DNA of 64,000 nt, from NCBI RefSeq assembly GCF_027563345.1, contig NZ_JAMKBK010000002.1; one strand, given 5' to 3'. The notes under the pieces were generated by a model, which was not told the origin of the DNA, searched no databases, and saw only the letters and a program-made list of their open reading frames with translations. The position numbers and the translations under genes were made by a program. This document shows positions 34,600-43,607 of this stretch, piece after piece (the first letter of the stretch is position 1; each line of letters starts with the position of its first letter). The stretch comes from Psychrobacillus psychrodurans. GTDB lineage: Bacteria; Bacillota; Bacilli; Bacillales_A; Planococcaceae.

Positions 34600-35262
34600 C
34601 TATGCTTGGAAGTGATTCATTACTTTTTGAACGTAATTTTGTGTTTCTTTATATGGTGGGATACCATCGTATTTTTTTACGGCTCCCGGTCCTGCATTAT
34701 ATGCTGCTAGGGCCGTTTCGATATTTCCGTCAAATTGAGAGAGCATTTGGCTGATATATTTGGCTCCACCCATTATGTTTTGTTCAGGATCTAACGTATT
34801 AGTAACACCTAAATACTTAGCGGTGCCTGGCATTAATTGCATTAGCCCTGAAGCTCCAGCAGAACTAGTAGCTGCGGGGTTAAAATTAGACTCTTGTTTA
34901 ATGATGGATGAAATAAGTTTTTCTGGAACATTGTAAGTTGCTGCGGCTTTCTTAATTATTTCATCATAATCTGTCCTATTATTTGTAGAAGTGGATGAAT
35001 AAGAAGAAATGACATCTGCTAAACTACTCTGCCCAGAATATATATTAGATGGTACAAATACAGGGGAGTCACCACTATATAGTAAAGAAGTTAAATCTTC
35101 AGTTGACTGATCTCCTGTATTAGATTGTAGCACTTGTCCTAACATATCTGAGAACATGGATGAAGTGGAAGTGTTATTTTGTGAACTCTGTACACTTCCT
35201 AGTGATTGCATTGCATTTATCTCCATTAAAACTTTTAGGGATTGAATATCCAAAGGGATCAA
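34600..35262 (-). CDS. Lytic transglycosylase, SLT domain (YjbJ-like)
   Basis: 220 residues. The N-terminal 95 residues are serine/threonine-rich and low in complexity, with no clear signal peptide. The C-terminal SLT domain begins about residue 100 (YDEIIKKAAATYNVPEKLISSIIKQESNFNP, catalytic Glu in KQES) and contains GASGLMQLMPGTA and ETALAAYNAGPGAV. It should cleave peptidoglycan between MurNAc and GlcNAc. It overlaps the upstream CYTH gene by four bases, so the two are co-transcribed leftward, as in B. subtilis yjbJ/yjbK. Confidence 0.9.
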   Translation of the reverse strand: MIPLDIQSLKVLMEINAMQSLGSVQSSQNNTSTSSMFSDMLGQVLQSNTGDQSTEDLTSLLYSGDSPVFVPSNIYSGQSSLADVISSYSSTSTNNRTDYDEIIKKAAATYNVPEKLISSIIKQESNFNPAATSSAGASGLMQLMPGTAKYLGVTNTLDPEQNIMGGAKYISQMLSQFDGNIETALAAYNAGPGAVKKYDGIPPYKETQNYVQKVMNHFQA

Positions 35263-35834
35263 CCTTTCAACTTGTTGTTATATTTCACAAGGCGAGCAAT
35301 TTTTTTGTCAGTGTGTCGAATGGGGATATTGTGTGAATCTAGCAAATCAAGAAACACTTTTTCTCCATATTTTACATCACTACTCTCATATTCTACCTCA
35401 AAATCCTCTGTTTGACTATAAATGGAATGATCTAAAAAAAGAATTCCATTTTCAAAAGGTACTTGGACACGATTTGTTTGCAAGGTTCCAATACATATTA
35501 ATGGAGAATCAAGATTAAACTGCTCCAAAAAGGGAATAGAAGGAAAAGAGGTTTTGGTAATGATTGCATCTCTTTCTTGGTCAGATATATGTACTGTATT
35601 CTCTTCCATTACATGTTCTTCTATCGGTCGTTTAAGTGTAAGCTCATTTTGGTTACTTAAAACACGCAAGCGAAAACCCATCCTATTGTTCTTAAAAAAG
35701 TTATCTAGCGTATCAAAATAATAATTCGTTTGTGAACGAAAGTCCTTATCGTCTACCTGAAAATACGATATAAATAGCTCAAATTCTTGTTTTGTTAATA
35801 AATTTTTAAATTCTATTTCTTTTTCGGTTTGCAT
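35259..35834 (-). CDS. CYTH domain protein (YjbK-like)
   Basis: 191 residues of the CYTH (CyaB/thiamine triphosphatase) superfamily. The N-terminal EIEFK (residues 6-10) is the ExExK signature of the triphosphate tunnel fold, followed by NYYFDT, GFRLRVL and LTLKRP, which supply basic residues to the tunnel. Bacterial members hydrolyse inorganic or nucleoside triphosphates. It is the first gene of a two-gene leftward operon and overlaps the transglycosylase. It is divergent from yjbL. Confidence 0.9.
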   Translation of the reverse strand: MQTEKEIEFKNLLTKQEFELFISYFQVDDKDFRSQTNYYFDTLDNFFKNNRMGFRLRVLSNQNELTLKRPIEEHVMEENTVHISDQERDAIITKTSFPSIPFLEQFNLDSPLICIGTLQTNRVQVPFENGILFLDHSIYSQTEDFEVEYESSDVKYGEKVFLDLLDSHNIPIRHTDKKIARLVKYNNKLKG

Positions 35835-35931
35835 AATACACGACCTTTCCTATTATTTCTATTATATGCGCTTTTCAACTAGTTTCAATATGTTAAAATA
35901 GTGGAAGAATGGACAGAAAGGAACGATTATT

Positions 35932-36315
35932 TTGCCTATTACTTATAATGTGCATAGTGGTATTCAATTAGAAAATGATATACGATTTACACTAGAGGTG
36001 TTTCCTAATAATCCTAATATAAAAGCGGCTGGTCAAATGATTACTGATTCGGATTCAAATGCTTTTATCTACCTATTAGAAGATGAGACTGAGTATCATT
36101 ATTTAAAGTTTGGTCAGGAAGTTTGGCCATTGCTCGTAAATACCTTAAAAGCAGTAGAAGATCCTTCGTTGCAAATCGGTGAAAAAGAGCTGACTCTACT
36201 TGGCTTTAAAGAAGAACTAAATATGCTTATTTTCAATATTGAAGGTAACGACAATTACGGTGCTGATTTTTCCCGAGCTGTGGAAGAAGCATTTAGCGAA
36301 ATTTTAAAAGCATAG
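35932..36315 (+). CDS. UPF0738 family protein (YjbL-like)
   Basis: 127-residue soluble protein without recognisable catalytic motifs. The start is TTG at 35932, preceded by GAAAGGAACG. It occupies the yjbL position between the CYTH gene and relQ and matches UPF0738 in length and character (YLLEDETEYHYLKFGQEVWPLL). The function is unknown. It is followed after 32 bases by relQ, in the same direction. Confidence 0.8.
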   Translation: MPITYNVHSGIQLENDIRFTLEVFPNNPNIKAAGQMITDSDSNAFIYLLEDETEYHYLKFGQEVWPLLVNTLKAVEDPSLQIGEKELTLLGFKEELNMLIFNIEGNDNYGADFSRAVEEAFSEILKA

Positions 36316-36347
36316 TACTTAGTTCAAGGGGAGTGGAGGTCAAGCTT

Positions 36348-37025
36348 ATGGGGCAGTGGGATCGCTTTTTAGAGCCGTACAAGCAGGCAGTTTCAGAGTT
36401 AAAAGTAAAATTAAAAGGAATGCGAGCTCAGTTTGAGAGAGATAATACAAATTCACCGATAGAATTTGTAACAGGTCGTGTCAAACCACTTGCTAGTATT
36501 TATGATAAATCATTAGAAAAAGGAATAGTATTTGAGCCTTCCGATACGTTGGCGCAGGAAATTCCAGATATTGCAGGCTTACGAATGATGTGTCAATTTG
36601 TAGATGATATAGAAACAGTCGTAAGTTTACTGCGTACTAGAAATGATATAAGAATTATTGAGGAGCGCGATTACATTTCTCACAAAAAGCAAAGTGGGTA
36701 TAGATCCTACCATGTAATTATTGAATATCCTGTTCAAACAATTCATGGGGAGATAAATATTCTTGCTGAAATTCAAATACGAACATTAGCAATGAATTTT
36801 TGGGCATCCATCGAGCATTCCTTGAATTATAAGTATAAAGGAATCTTTCCAGAAGAAATAAAAAAGAGGCTTCAATATGCAGCTGAAGCGGCATTTCGAT
36901 TAGATGAAGAAATGTCTTTAATTCGAGGAGAAATCCAAGAAGCACAAAAATACTTTAGTGAAAATAAGGAACTTTCTCATCCAAGTCTCCATGAAACCGA
37001 TACGAAAGAGAGGTCACGTGAATGA
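36348..37025 (+). CDS. relQ: Small alarmone synthetase RelQ (YjbM)
   Basis: 225-residue GTP pyrophosphokinase with a RelA/SpoT synthetase domain only and no hydrolase domain. Motifs include GRVKPLASIYDKSLEKG (about residues 45-61), AGLRMMCQFVDD, HKKQSGYRSYHV and EIQIRTLAMNFWASIEHSLNYKY. It makes (p)ppGpp from ATP and GDP/GTP. The start is ATG 36348 with GGAGGT eight bases upstream. It overlaps nadK by four bases (ATGA), and the relQ-nadK-rluD order is that of B. subtilis. Confidence 0.94.
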   Translation: MGQWDRFLEPYKQAVSELKVKLKGMRAQFERDNTNSPIEFVTGRVKPLASIYDKSLEKGIVFEPSDTLAQEIPDIAGLRMMCQFVDDIETVVSLLRTRNDIRIIEERDYISHKKQSGYRSYHVIIEYPVQTIHGEINILAEIQIRTLAMNFWASIEHSLNYKYKGIFPEEIKKRLQYAAEAAFRLDEEMSLIRGEIQEAQKYFSENKELSHPSLHETDTKERSRE

Positions 37026-37828
37026 AGTTTTTCATATTGTCTCGAAATGATGATTTATCCAATGAATTAATGGAAAGCGCTAAAACGTATCTAGTAGATT
37101 TTGGATTGGTAATAGATGAAGAAAATCCAGATATTGTCTTATCAATTGGTGGCGATGGCACATTACTACATGCCTTTCATAAATACAAACATTTAACCAC
37201 CTCTGTGGCGTTTGTGGGGCTACACACTGGGCATCTAGGTTTTTATGCGGACTGGAAACCAGAAGAAATTGAAAAGCTAGTTATTAGTATTGCGAAGAAA
37301 GAATTTGAAGTAATAGAATACCCATTACTTGAGGTGACGATTAATTATAGACATGGTGAAGATAGTTCAGTCTATTTGGCGTTAAATGAGTCGACTGTAA
37401 AATCCCCAGACGTTACTTTGGTAATGGATGTGGAGTTGAACGGTGATCATTTTGAACGTTTTAGAGGAGATGGATTATGTATGTCTACTCCATCGGGAAG
37501 TACAGCGTATAACAAAGCACTTGGAGGTGCCATTGTTCATCCTTCCCTAGAGGCAATTCAACTTGCTGAAATCGCATCTATTAATAACAGAGTGTTTCGT
37601 ACCGTAGGTTCATCGCTTGTCTTGCCAAAACATCACTCATGTTTACTAAAACCTGTAAAAGGACCAGATTTCATGGTAACGGTGGATCATCTTCAGCTAT
37701 TACATAAAGATGTTCTATCTATTAAGTATCGAGTAGCAGATGAAAAAGTACGCTTCGCTCGGTTTAGAGCATTTCCATTTTGGCACAGAGTACATTCCTC
37801 CTTTATTGATAGTGATTTGGAAATATGA
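37022..37828 (+). CDS. nadK: NAD kinase
   Basis: 268-residue kinase that phosphorylates NAD to NADP using ATP. It carries the GGDGT motif (residues 43-47) and the conserved STPSGSTAYNKALGGAIVHP block. The length matches Bacillus NadK (264-272). It overlaps relQ by four bases upstream and the pseudouridine synthase gene by four bases downstream, so the three are translationally coupled. Confidence 0.96.
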   Translation: MKFFILSRNDDLSNELMESAKTYLVDFGLVIDEENPDIVLSIGGDGTLLHAFHKYKHLTTSVAFVGLHTGHLGFYADWKPEEIEKLVISIAKKEFEVIEYPLLEVTINYRHGEDSSVYLALNESTVKSPDVTLVMDVELNGDHFERFRGDGLCMSTPSGSTAYNKALGGAIVHPSLEAIQLAEIASINNRVFRTVGSSLVLPKHHSCLLKPVKGPDFMVTVDHLQLLHKDVLSIKYRVADEKVRFARFRAFPFWHRVHSSFIDSDLEI

Positions 37829-38736
37829 AGGAAGAATTAATCCAATTAACATTTCGAATAGATGAACCGCAACAATTACTTCGAGATGCAATTCGCAAAT
37901 ACGGTATTTCAAAAAAAGCATTGACTAGTATTAAATACGAGGGTGGTAAAATTACCGTTAATGGAGTAGAGAAGACGGTAAGGCATAAATTAGATTCAGG
38001 TGATATGGTACAGATTACATTTCCACCAGAGAAAAAAAGTGACGGACTAATTCCACAGCAAGTACGGTTTCCTATTTTGATGGAGGATAATCATCTTCTC
38101 ATTCTCACAAAGGCTGCTGGGATTAGTACAATTCCGTCTAGAGAGCATCCTACTGGTACAATGGCGAATTTTCTAGCTGGATATTTGGAGGAGAGTGGGT
38201 TATCCTCTACTGTACATATTGTAACTAGGCTGGATAAGGACACATCCGGTATCATTTGTGTCGCAAAGCATCGACATGCTCATCATTTATTAAGTGAAAT
38301 GCAAAAGTCTGGACAAATCTCACGAACATATGAGGCAATTGTTCATGGCCATATTCAACAAGATGAATTTCTTATAGATGCTCCCATTGGTAGAAAGAAT
38401 GGAAGCATTATTGAAAGAGTTATCGATTCTGAAGGTAAACAAGCCAAAACCTCTGTTCAAGTATTGTCCCGATTTGAAAATATTGGAGAAAAGCTTACGC
38501 ATGTGCGATTACAGTTACATACTGGTCGGACACATCAGATTCGAGTGCATATGATGTCCATAGGTCATCCCTTACTAGGCGATGATTTATATGGTGGCAA
38601 TCTAAGGTTAATAAATAGACAAGCGCTTCATGCGAGAGAACTGACCTTGGTTCATCCCTTTACAAAAGAGAAAGTTCATTTAATTGCTCCTTTCCCAGAA
38701 GACCTGAAAGAGCTTATTCCCACTATTTCTTCCTAA
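37825..38736 (+). CDS. RluA/RluD-family pseudouridine synthase (YjbO-like)
   Basis: 303 residues. An N-terminal S4 RNA-binding-like region (about residues 15-70) precedes the catalytic domain. The catalytic motif HIVTRLDKDTSG places the nucleophile at Asp137, and LHTGRTHQIRVHM follows near residue 232. It isomerises uridine to pseudouridine in rRNA or tRNA. It is the last gene of the relQ-nadK-rluD operon; a hairpin without a T run overlaps its end. Confidence 0.93.
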   Translation: MKEELIQLTFRIDEPQQLLRDAIRKYGISKKALTSIKYEGGKITVNGVEKTVRHKLDSGDMVQITFPPEKKSDGLIPQQVRFPILMEDNHLLILTKAAGISTIPSREHPTGTMANFLAGYLEESGLSSTVHIVTRLDKDTSGIICVAKHRHAHHLLSEMQKSGQISRTYEAIVHGHIQQDEFLIDAPIGRKNGSIIERVIDSEGKQAKTSVQVLSRFENIGEKLTHVRLQLHTGRTHQIRVHMMSIGHPLLGDDLYGGNLRLINRQALHARELTLVHPFTKEKVHLIAPFPEDLKELIPTISS

Positions 38737-39061
38737 TTTATAGGAGGAATGGTGGGAATTCATATTTATAGGGCATTTTGTTGATTATTTCCTAGGGAAT
38801 ATTTTTATTGCTTATTTAATGCTTACTCCATACAATAAGTAAGGACAAAGTGAAACATCAATCCGGGGGGGATTCTTCATCCTTCACCGATAGTAAGTCG
38901 AACCATTCGGGCTTTTATGGGCAATTATCTTCCACTTATGCTTTTTTACTTGAGCCAATACTTGAAGTGGAAGACATACAAGGTACAAGAACTAGTGCCG
39001 ATGTTGCCACAGGATGTGGTGACTTTATACTGCGAGACAAATGCTGAGAGGAGGGAGAAAG
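38737..39061. other. 325-base leader region upstream of mgtE
   Basis: I cannot recognise an M-box magnesium riboswitch here, although some Bacillus mgtE genes have one. The stretch contains CATACAATAAGT at 38829-38840, resembling a sigma-E/sigma-K -10 region and also found at 44005. It also contains a perfect 10-bp stem TCTTCCACTT/AAGTGGAAGA between about 38928 and 38974. A 65-codon frame from GTG 38850 to 39047 spans it, but its coding value is doubtful. Confidence 0.5.
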
Positions 39062-40426
39062 ATGAAAGATGAAATGACTCAACAACCTTTAGAAGAATCC
39101 GTTTTAATTGATTTTTTATTAAATGATTCAATGGATAATTTTAGAGAAGAATTTATGCAACTTCATCCATATGATCAATCTATATTTTTTGAAAAGGTGG
39201 AGCCTGATTTAAGGAAGAAAATCTATCATTATCTTTCTCCTAAAGAAATAGCTGAGCTATTTGAAGCGACAAAGTTTGATGATGAACAATATGATCTATT
39301 TTTGCAGGAAATGGATATTACTTATGCTGCCGATATGCTTTCCTTTATGTATACAGATAATGCGGTAGATGTATTAAATGAATTAGGTAAAGATCAAGTT
39401 GCAAGTTATTTAAACATAATGGATAGAGAATCTGCACAAGAAATTAAGGATCTCCTACATTATGAAGAATATACTGCTGGTTCCATTATGACGACTGAAT
39501 ATGTAGCAATTCCTGAGAATTCAACATGTCGTTCTGCAATGACTATTTTACGTAGTGCTGCACCAGAAGCAGAGACAATCTATTATTTATTTGTAGTGGA
39601 TGATGATCATAAACTATCTGGTGTAATTTCTCTTCGTGACTTAATAATTGCAGATGAGGATACGCTCATAAAAGATGTAATGAATGATCGGGTTGTTAGT
39701 GTTTTAGTAAGTGTTGATCAAGAGGAAGTTGCTCGAATGATCAAAGACTATGATTTTCTAGCTGTTCCAGTAGTAGATTTTAAAAATCATTTACTTGGGA
39801 TTGTAACGGTCGATGATATTTTAGATGTTTTAGAAGAAGAAGCATCAGATGATTATTCTAAACTTGCTGGGGTTTCCAACATGGATACCTTCGATAAGGG
39901 ACCACTACAAGCTGCTAGAAAAAGATTGCCGTGGTTAATCATTTTATTGTTCCTTGGAATGTTTACTGCTAATTTAATGAGTATTTTTGAGCAAACTCTA
40001 GATAAGGTTGCATTACTTGCTGTTTTTATTCCATTAATCGCTGGTATGGCTGGTAATAGTGGTACGCAAGCACTAGCGGTAGCTGTTCGTGGTATCGCAA
40101 CTGGTGATATTGAAGAACAAAGCAAGACTAAATTACTTTTTAGAGAAGCAGGTACTGGGCTTATTACCGGTCTCATTTGTGGTTTATTAGTAGTCGGTGT
40201 AGTATATTTTTGGAAACATGATTTACTAATTGGCATATTGGTAGGTTCATCTATTTTTGGATCTATTTTTATCGCTACATTAGGAGGGTCTTTTATACCT
40301 TTATTAATTCATCGTATGAAAATAGATCCAGCAGTTGCATCAGGACCATTTATCACAACGGTCAATGACGTAGTAAGTATCTTAATATACCTTGGACTGG
40401 CCACGTTATTTATCTCATCCTTGTAG
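39062..40426 (+). CDS. mgtE: Magnesium transporter MgtE
   Basis: 454 residues from ATG 39062, chosen for the GAGGAGGGAG just upstream. The N-terminal MgtE helical domain (about 20-125) is followed by two CBS domains (about 130-255, with SIMTTEYVAIPEN and VSVDQEEVARMIKDYD) and five C-terminal membrane helices. The latter contain LPWLIILLFLGMFTANL and IAGMAGNSGTQALAVAVRGIATG, whose acidic and polar residues line the Mg2+ pore. The CBS/N domains gate the channel by intracellular Mg2+ in characterised homologues. Confidence 0.95.
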   Translation: MKDEMTQQPLEESVLIDFLLNDSMDNFREEFMQLHPYDQSIFFEKVEPDLRKKIYHYLSPKEIAELFEATKFDDEQYDLFLQEMDITYAADMLSFMYTDNAVDVLNELGKDQVASYLNIMDRESAQEIKDLLHYEEYTAGSIMTTEYVAIPENSTCRSAMTILRSAAPEAETIYYLFVVDDDHKLSGVISLRDLIIADEDTLIKDVMNDRVVSVLVSVDQEEVARMIKDYDFLAVPVVDFKNHLLGIVTVDDILDVLEEEASDDYSKLAGVSNMDTFDKGPLQAARKRLPWLIILLFLGMFTANLMSIFEQTLDKVALLAVFIPLIAGMAGNSGTQALAVAVRGIATGDIEEQSKTKLLFREAGTGLITGLICGLLVVGVVYFWKHDLLIGILVGSSIFGSIFIATLGGSFIPLLIHRMKIDPAVASGPFITTVNDVVSILIYLGLATLFISSL

Positions 40427-40478
40427 TTTGTATCATATTTTTTAAAGTTGCATAAAGTAAAGGAAAAAGGATGTGCTA

Positions 40479-40844
40479 ATGAACGCGTTTAATGATCCTT
40501 TAATCTTTATAAAAGGTCCTCCTGTCTTTCATCTACCACCAAAAGAACGATTTGAAGCACCATATGAATTGCTAGATGAAAGTACATCGATTTATGAAAT
40601 ACAAAAAAGTTACTCGACAAAGACACTAGCAATTATAGATAAATTGAAGTTTTTAGCAAAACCATTTCAACGAAAAGTTTACCGTCCATTAATATTTCAT
40701 CTAAAGGATGGAGTATCGGTGCAGGGTGAGGTTGAGAAAGTTGAGGAAGATACAGTTATTTTACTTGTAGGTGCAGAAGAATTATTGACGTATCCTGTAG
40801 AAGAAATCGAAAGAATTGTATGGCGAGGAAGTATATTGAATTGA
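40479..40844 (+). CDS. CotO-like spore coat protein (short form)
   Basis: 121 residues from ATG 40479, with AAAAAGGATG seven bases upstream. The C-terminal half (about residues 65-118: RPLIFHLKDGVSVQGEVEKVEEDTVIL and so on) resembles the conserved C-terminal region of B. subtilis CotO. The long N-terminal region of that protein (about 227 residues in all) is mostly missing. It lies beside cotZ, as cotO does in B. subtilis, which supports the assignment. CotO has a role in outer coat/crust assembly. Confidence 0.65.
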   Translation: MNAFNDPLIFIKGPPVFHLPPKERFEAPYELLDESTSIYEIQKSYSTKTLAIIDKLKFLAKPFQRKVYRPLIFHLKDGVSVQGEVEKVEEDTVILLVGAEELLTYPVEEIERIVWRGSILN

Positions 40845-40847
40845 ATG

Positions 40848-40876
40848 TGAGCTATCCTATTATAGGATAGCTTTTT
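40848..40876 (+). terminator. Terminator of the CotO-like gene
   Basis: GAGCTATCCTA pairs with TAGGATAGCTT around a three-base loop, followed by eight T residues. Confidence 0.92.
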
Positions 40877-41051
40877 TTTGTTGGAATTATGATTTATCTA
40901 CAAATGGTGCTTAGTGGACTGTTTCTGGTAAATCTGTTATTTCCATAAAAAAAGATGAATTTGTAGGGACTTCAAAAGCAGACAATTTATTGAGTAGATT
41001 AAGAATAAATAGTAATATTCTGGCTCAACTCTAGATTTATATCGTTGCAAT

Positions 41052-41083
41052 AAAAAAACCGCTCGGGTTCGGCCCGAACGGAA
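41052..41083 (-). terminator. Terminator of cotZ
   Basis: On the minus strand CCGTTCGGG and CCCGAGCGG form a GC-rich stem followed by seven T residues. Confidence 0.9.
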
Positions 41084-41106
41084 TAGACACTACAATGATG
41101 AAACGA

Positions 41107-41622
41107 TCAGTCACATACATCTAAAAATACATCGGCGATACATTCAATTGCACAGAAACAATTCAAGTCAACAGTAATACAGCTACCAGTAAGTCTAAAG
41201 TTACGAACTTTACATAGTTTTCTTAAATCGATTTTTGTGCCACAGTCGTTCAATAAATCTACTTCATGACGTTCTCTATCAAGTGGTTCTAATACTCTTA
41301 AAGTTGCACAACAACCGTCGAAGATATCTTCAACACGGAAGTAAACGGAAATACAGTCACAATCAAATCTATCATTATCACGGTAGAACGCTTTAAAAGG
41401 ATCTCCATCCTTTGTTAATAACATAAATACGCGTGTGTCAGCTTGATGACGAGTAGGACTTACAAGTCCTCCTAGCGGTTCTAAAAAACAATTTGTCGGA
41501 CATGGAGGACAATCTGTGTTAGTCGCTTGATCTTGAATATCTTTAATCGCACGGACAACATCACAAACACAATTTCCAGATCGCGTTACGTCAGTTACAT
41601 CACCTAAATTTCCACAACCCAT
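41107..41622 (-). CDS. cotZ: Spore coat protein CotY/CotZ family
   Basis: 171 residues from ATG 41622, which follows GAGGAGGTG; the open frame to 41700 has no ribosome-binding site. It is cysteine-rich (starting MGCGN, NCVCDVV, CPPCPTNCF, DCDCISVYF, DGCCATLRVL) and lacks membrane segments, as in the CotY/CotZ crust and exosporium proteins that cross-link into ordered arrays. On the minus strand CATACGTTA (41650-41658) fits the sigma-K -10 consensus CATAnnnTA, consistent with mother-cell expression late in sporulation. It is convergent with the CotO-like gene. Confidence 0.88.
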   Translation of the reverse strand: MGCGNLGDVTDVTRSGNCVCDVVRAIKDIQDQATNTDCPPCPTNCFLEPLGGLVSPTRHQADTRVFMLLTKDGDPFKAFYRDNDRFDCDCISVYFRVEDIFDGCCATLRVLEPLDRERHEVDLLNDCGTKIDLRKLCKVRNFRLTGSCITVDLNCFCAIECIADVFLDVCD

Positions 41623-41649
41623 TAAATTCACCTCCTCTTCATCTCTTAC

Positions 41650-41658
41650 TAACGTATG
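41650..41658 (-). promoter_or_regulatory. Candidate sigma-K -10 element upstream of cotZ
   Basis: CATACGTTA on the minus strand matches CATAnnnTA. I do not see a good -35 AC at the usual distance, so this is tentative. Confidence 0.35.
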
Positions 41659-41702
41659 TAGGAAGTTCATCTTGATAAGGGCAAATATCTCGTAACCCAT
41701 TT

Positions 41703-41731
41703 ACATATTTCAACAAGCGACGTGCATACTA
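41703..41731 (+). promoter_or_regulatory. Candidate sigma-G promoter of the spoVA operon
   Basis: ACATA at 41703-41707 (near the -35 GHATR) and CATACTA at 41725-41731 (matching -10 CATWHTA) are separated by 17 bases and lie 27 bases before the first gene. Forespore expression would be expected. Confidence 0.45.
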
Positions 41732-41757
41732 ACACAAAAAAGGAGCAAGTAAATCTT

Positions 41758-42150
41758 ATGAAAAAAAGCGTAATTGTTTTTCTATTGGTTTTCTTATTGT
41801 GCGCTTGTTCGAGCGAAAAAGAAAAAGTAATATTTCCTGCAGATAATTCCACTTCATTAAAACCAATCATGCAAAAACAGGATTCCATTCATGGGTATAA
41901 AGGCGTGATAAACGAGGAAGATATATTAGTGGCAATTTATATAAACCGTTTTGACCGTTTTAATAAAACTAAGATAGAAAAAAAAATATCAAAACAAATT
42001 GAAAAAAAATTCCCAGAAAAAAAAGTACTTGTCACAGGAGACCAAAAAATAATATGGGAAGTTGAATCCATTATTGATAAGAAGTTGAAGGAGGAAGAAC
42101 TTAGAAAGTCGATTGAAAAAATAAAATCATTATCAAAGGAAGAGACATAA
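41758..42150 (+). CDS. YhcN/YlaJ-like sporulation lipoprotein
   Basis: 130 residues with a lipoprotein signal peptide (MKKSVIVFLLVFLLCAC, lipid-modified Cys at about residue 17). This is followed by a small domain with VAIYINRFDRFNKTKIEKKISKQIEKKF, typical of YhcN/YlaJ spore lipoproteins, and a charged helical tail. AAAAAGGAG precedes ATG 41758. It overlaps spoVAC by one base, so it belongs to the spoVA operon. Such lipoproteins sit at the inner spore membrane; the exact role is unclear. Confidence 0.82.
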   Translation: MKKSVIVFLLVFLLCACSSEKEKVIFPADNSTSLKPIMQKQDSIHGYKGVINEEDILVAIYINRFDRFNKTKIEKKISKQIEKKFPEKKVLVTGDQKIIWEVESIIDKKLKEEELRKSIEKIKSLSKEET

Positions 42151-42605
42151 TGGACCAAAAACAATTTCAAAAAATAATTGATGATAAAAACCCTAAAGTG
42201 CCATATTTTATGAATATTCTTAAAGCATTCATAGTAGGGGGAATAATTTGTACAATTGGACAACTAATCACTTTTTTTTATATGCGATTCTTCCCTTTTA
42301 CAGAAGGAACTGCTGCTAATCCAACGGTTGCTACTTTAGTATTTATCGCGATGGTTTTAACTGGAACGGGATTGTATAAAAAGATTGCTCAAATTGGTGG
42401 GGCTGGATCAGCAGTGCCAGTTACAGGATTTGGAAATGCAGTTATCTCAGCCGCTATAGAACATAAATCGGAAGGTTATGTATTAGGGGTTGGAGGCAAT
42501 ATGTTCAAGCTTGCAGGCTCTGTTATATTATTCGGTGTGCTCTCTGCCTTTGTTGTCGCACTTATTAAAACCATATTAGTGAATATAGGTGTAGTCTCAT
42601 GGTAA
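42150..42605 (+). CDS. spoVAC: Stage V sporulation protein AC
   Basis: 151-residue integral membrane protein of the SpoVAC family, with hydrophobic segments at about residues 25-48, 60-80, 95-115 and 122-145 and the conserved PVTGFGNAV...EGYVLGVGGNMF region. SpoVAC is a mechanosensitive-type channel component for Ca-dipicolinate movement across the inner spore membrane. It overlaps spoVAD by seven bases. Confidence 0.94.
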   Translation: MDQKQFQKIIDDKNPKVPYFMNILKAFIVGGIICTIGQLITFFYMRFFPFTEGTAANPTVATLVFIAMVLTGTGLYKKIAQIGGAGSAVPVTGFGNAVISAAIEHKSEGYVLGVGGNMFKLAGSVILFGVLSAFVVALIKTILVNIGVVSW

Positions 42606-43606
42606 ATACGTTTGGTACTCTCCAGTTTACAGCTAAAGTTTGCATAGCCAATACGGGAATAGTTGTGGGACCAGTAGAAAAGGATAGTACTTATGCCGAC
42701 TCCTTTGATGAGGTTCTTTCATTAGAGACGGAAAAAGATGAAACGAATGAGCAGGCACATTCTAGAATGATTGAAAAAGCATGTCAGTGGGCAGCTAAAA
42801 AGAGTCATACCCAGGTAGATAAGGTAGATGTTTTGATAGGAGGAGATCTTATCAATCAACTATCACCGACAAATTTTGCGGCACGAAATTTGGCCATACC
42901 ATTCCTTGGTGTTTTTTCTGCATGTGCCAGTTCGATGGAATCGGTTATTCTCGGCTGTCTTTTGTTGGAGTCAGGAAATGCGCGGACAGTACTTGCTGGA
43001 GCTTCTAGTCATCATCAAGCAGTGGAGCGACAGTTTAGATATCCACTTGAATATGGCACTCAAAAACCTAAAACATCCCAATGGACGGTAACAGGAGCAG
43101 GTTTTTCGCTATTAGAAAAAGATATAAAAAATGCTCCAGTTGTGACTCATGCAACAATTGGCAAAGTAGTTGACAGTTATCAGACTAACCCATTACATAT
43201 GGGAGCTGCAATGGCATCTGCTGCTAGAGATACAATTGAGCGGCATTTAACTAATACGAACAGTAAGATAGCAGACTTCGATGTTATTATGACAGGTGAT
43301 TTAGGGAATATAGGAATTTCGATATTGAAAGAAATGTTTCAGGATGAGAATACTGGGGTCGTACTTCAAGACGCGGGAGCTCAGTTCTATGGAAAGGATA
43401 AGTTTTTCAATGCAGGTGGCAGTGGAGCAGGATGCTCGGCAACAGTGTTCTTTGGTCAAGTATACGAACAGTTAAAAAAAGGTTTTTATAAAAGAGTTTT
43501 ACTAGTAGCAACGGGGGCGCTATTGTCTCCATTAACATTTCAGCAAGGGGAAACAATCCCTTGTATTGCACATGCCATTGAATGCCGTATGGAAAAGAGG
43601 GGTTAG
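42599..43606 (+). CDS. spoVAD: Stage V sporulation protein AD
   Basis: 335-residue thiolase-fold protein that binds dipicolinic acid on the outer face of the spore inner membrane in B. subtilis. Typical blocks are DVLIGGDLINQLSPTNFAARNL, GVFSACASSMES, AGASSHH and DVIMTGDLGNIG. Its length is that of the family (about 338). It lies between spoVAC, which it overlaps, and spoVAE one base downstream. Only the C-D-E portion of a spoVA operon is present, so a larger spoVA operon may exist elsewhere. Confidence 0.95.
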   Translation: MVNTFGTLQFTAKVCIANTGIVVGPVEKDSTYADSFDEVLSLETEKDETNEQAHSRMIEKACQWAAKKSHTQVDKVDVLIGGDLINQLSPTNFAARNLAIPFLGVFSACASSMESVILGCLLLESGNARTVLAGASSHHQAVERQFRYPLEYGTQKPKTSQWTVTGAGFSLLEKDIKNAPVVTHATIGKVVDSYQTNPLHMGAAMASAARDTIERHLTNTNSKIADFDVIMTGDLGNIGISILKEMFQDENTGVVLQDAGAQFYGKDKFFNAGGSGAGCSATVFFGQVYEQLKKGFYKRVLLVATGALLSPLTFQQGETIPCIAHAIECRMEKRG

Positions 43607-43607
43607 G

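Noticed and set aside
38850..39047. 65-codon frame upstream of mgtE as a gene
   Set aside because: It has a GTG start with weak ribosome-binding support and overlaps a perfect 10-bp hairpin; no family is recognised. Noted only in the leader entry.
38737..39061. M-box (ykoK) riboswitch before mgtE
   Set aside because: The conserved M-box blocks are not recognisable; a covariance search would be needed to be certain.
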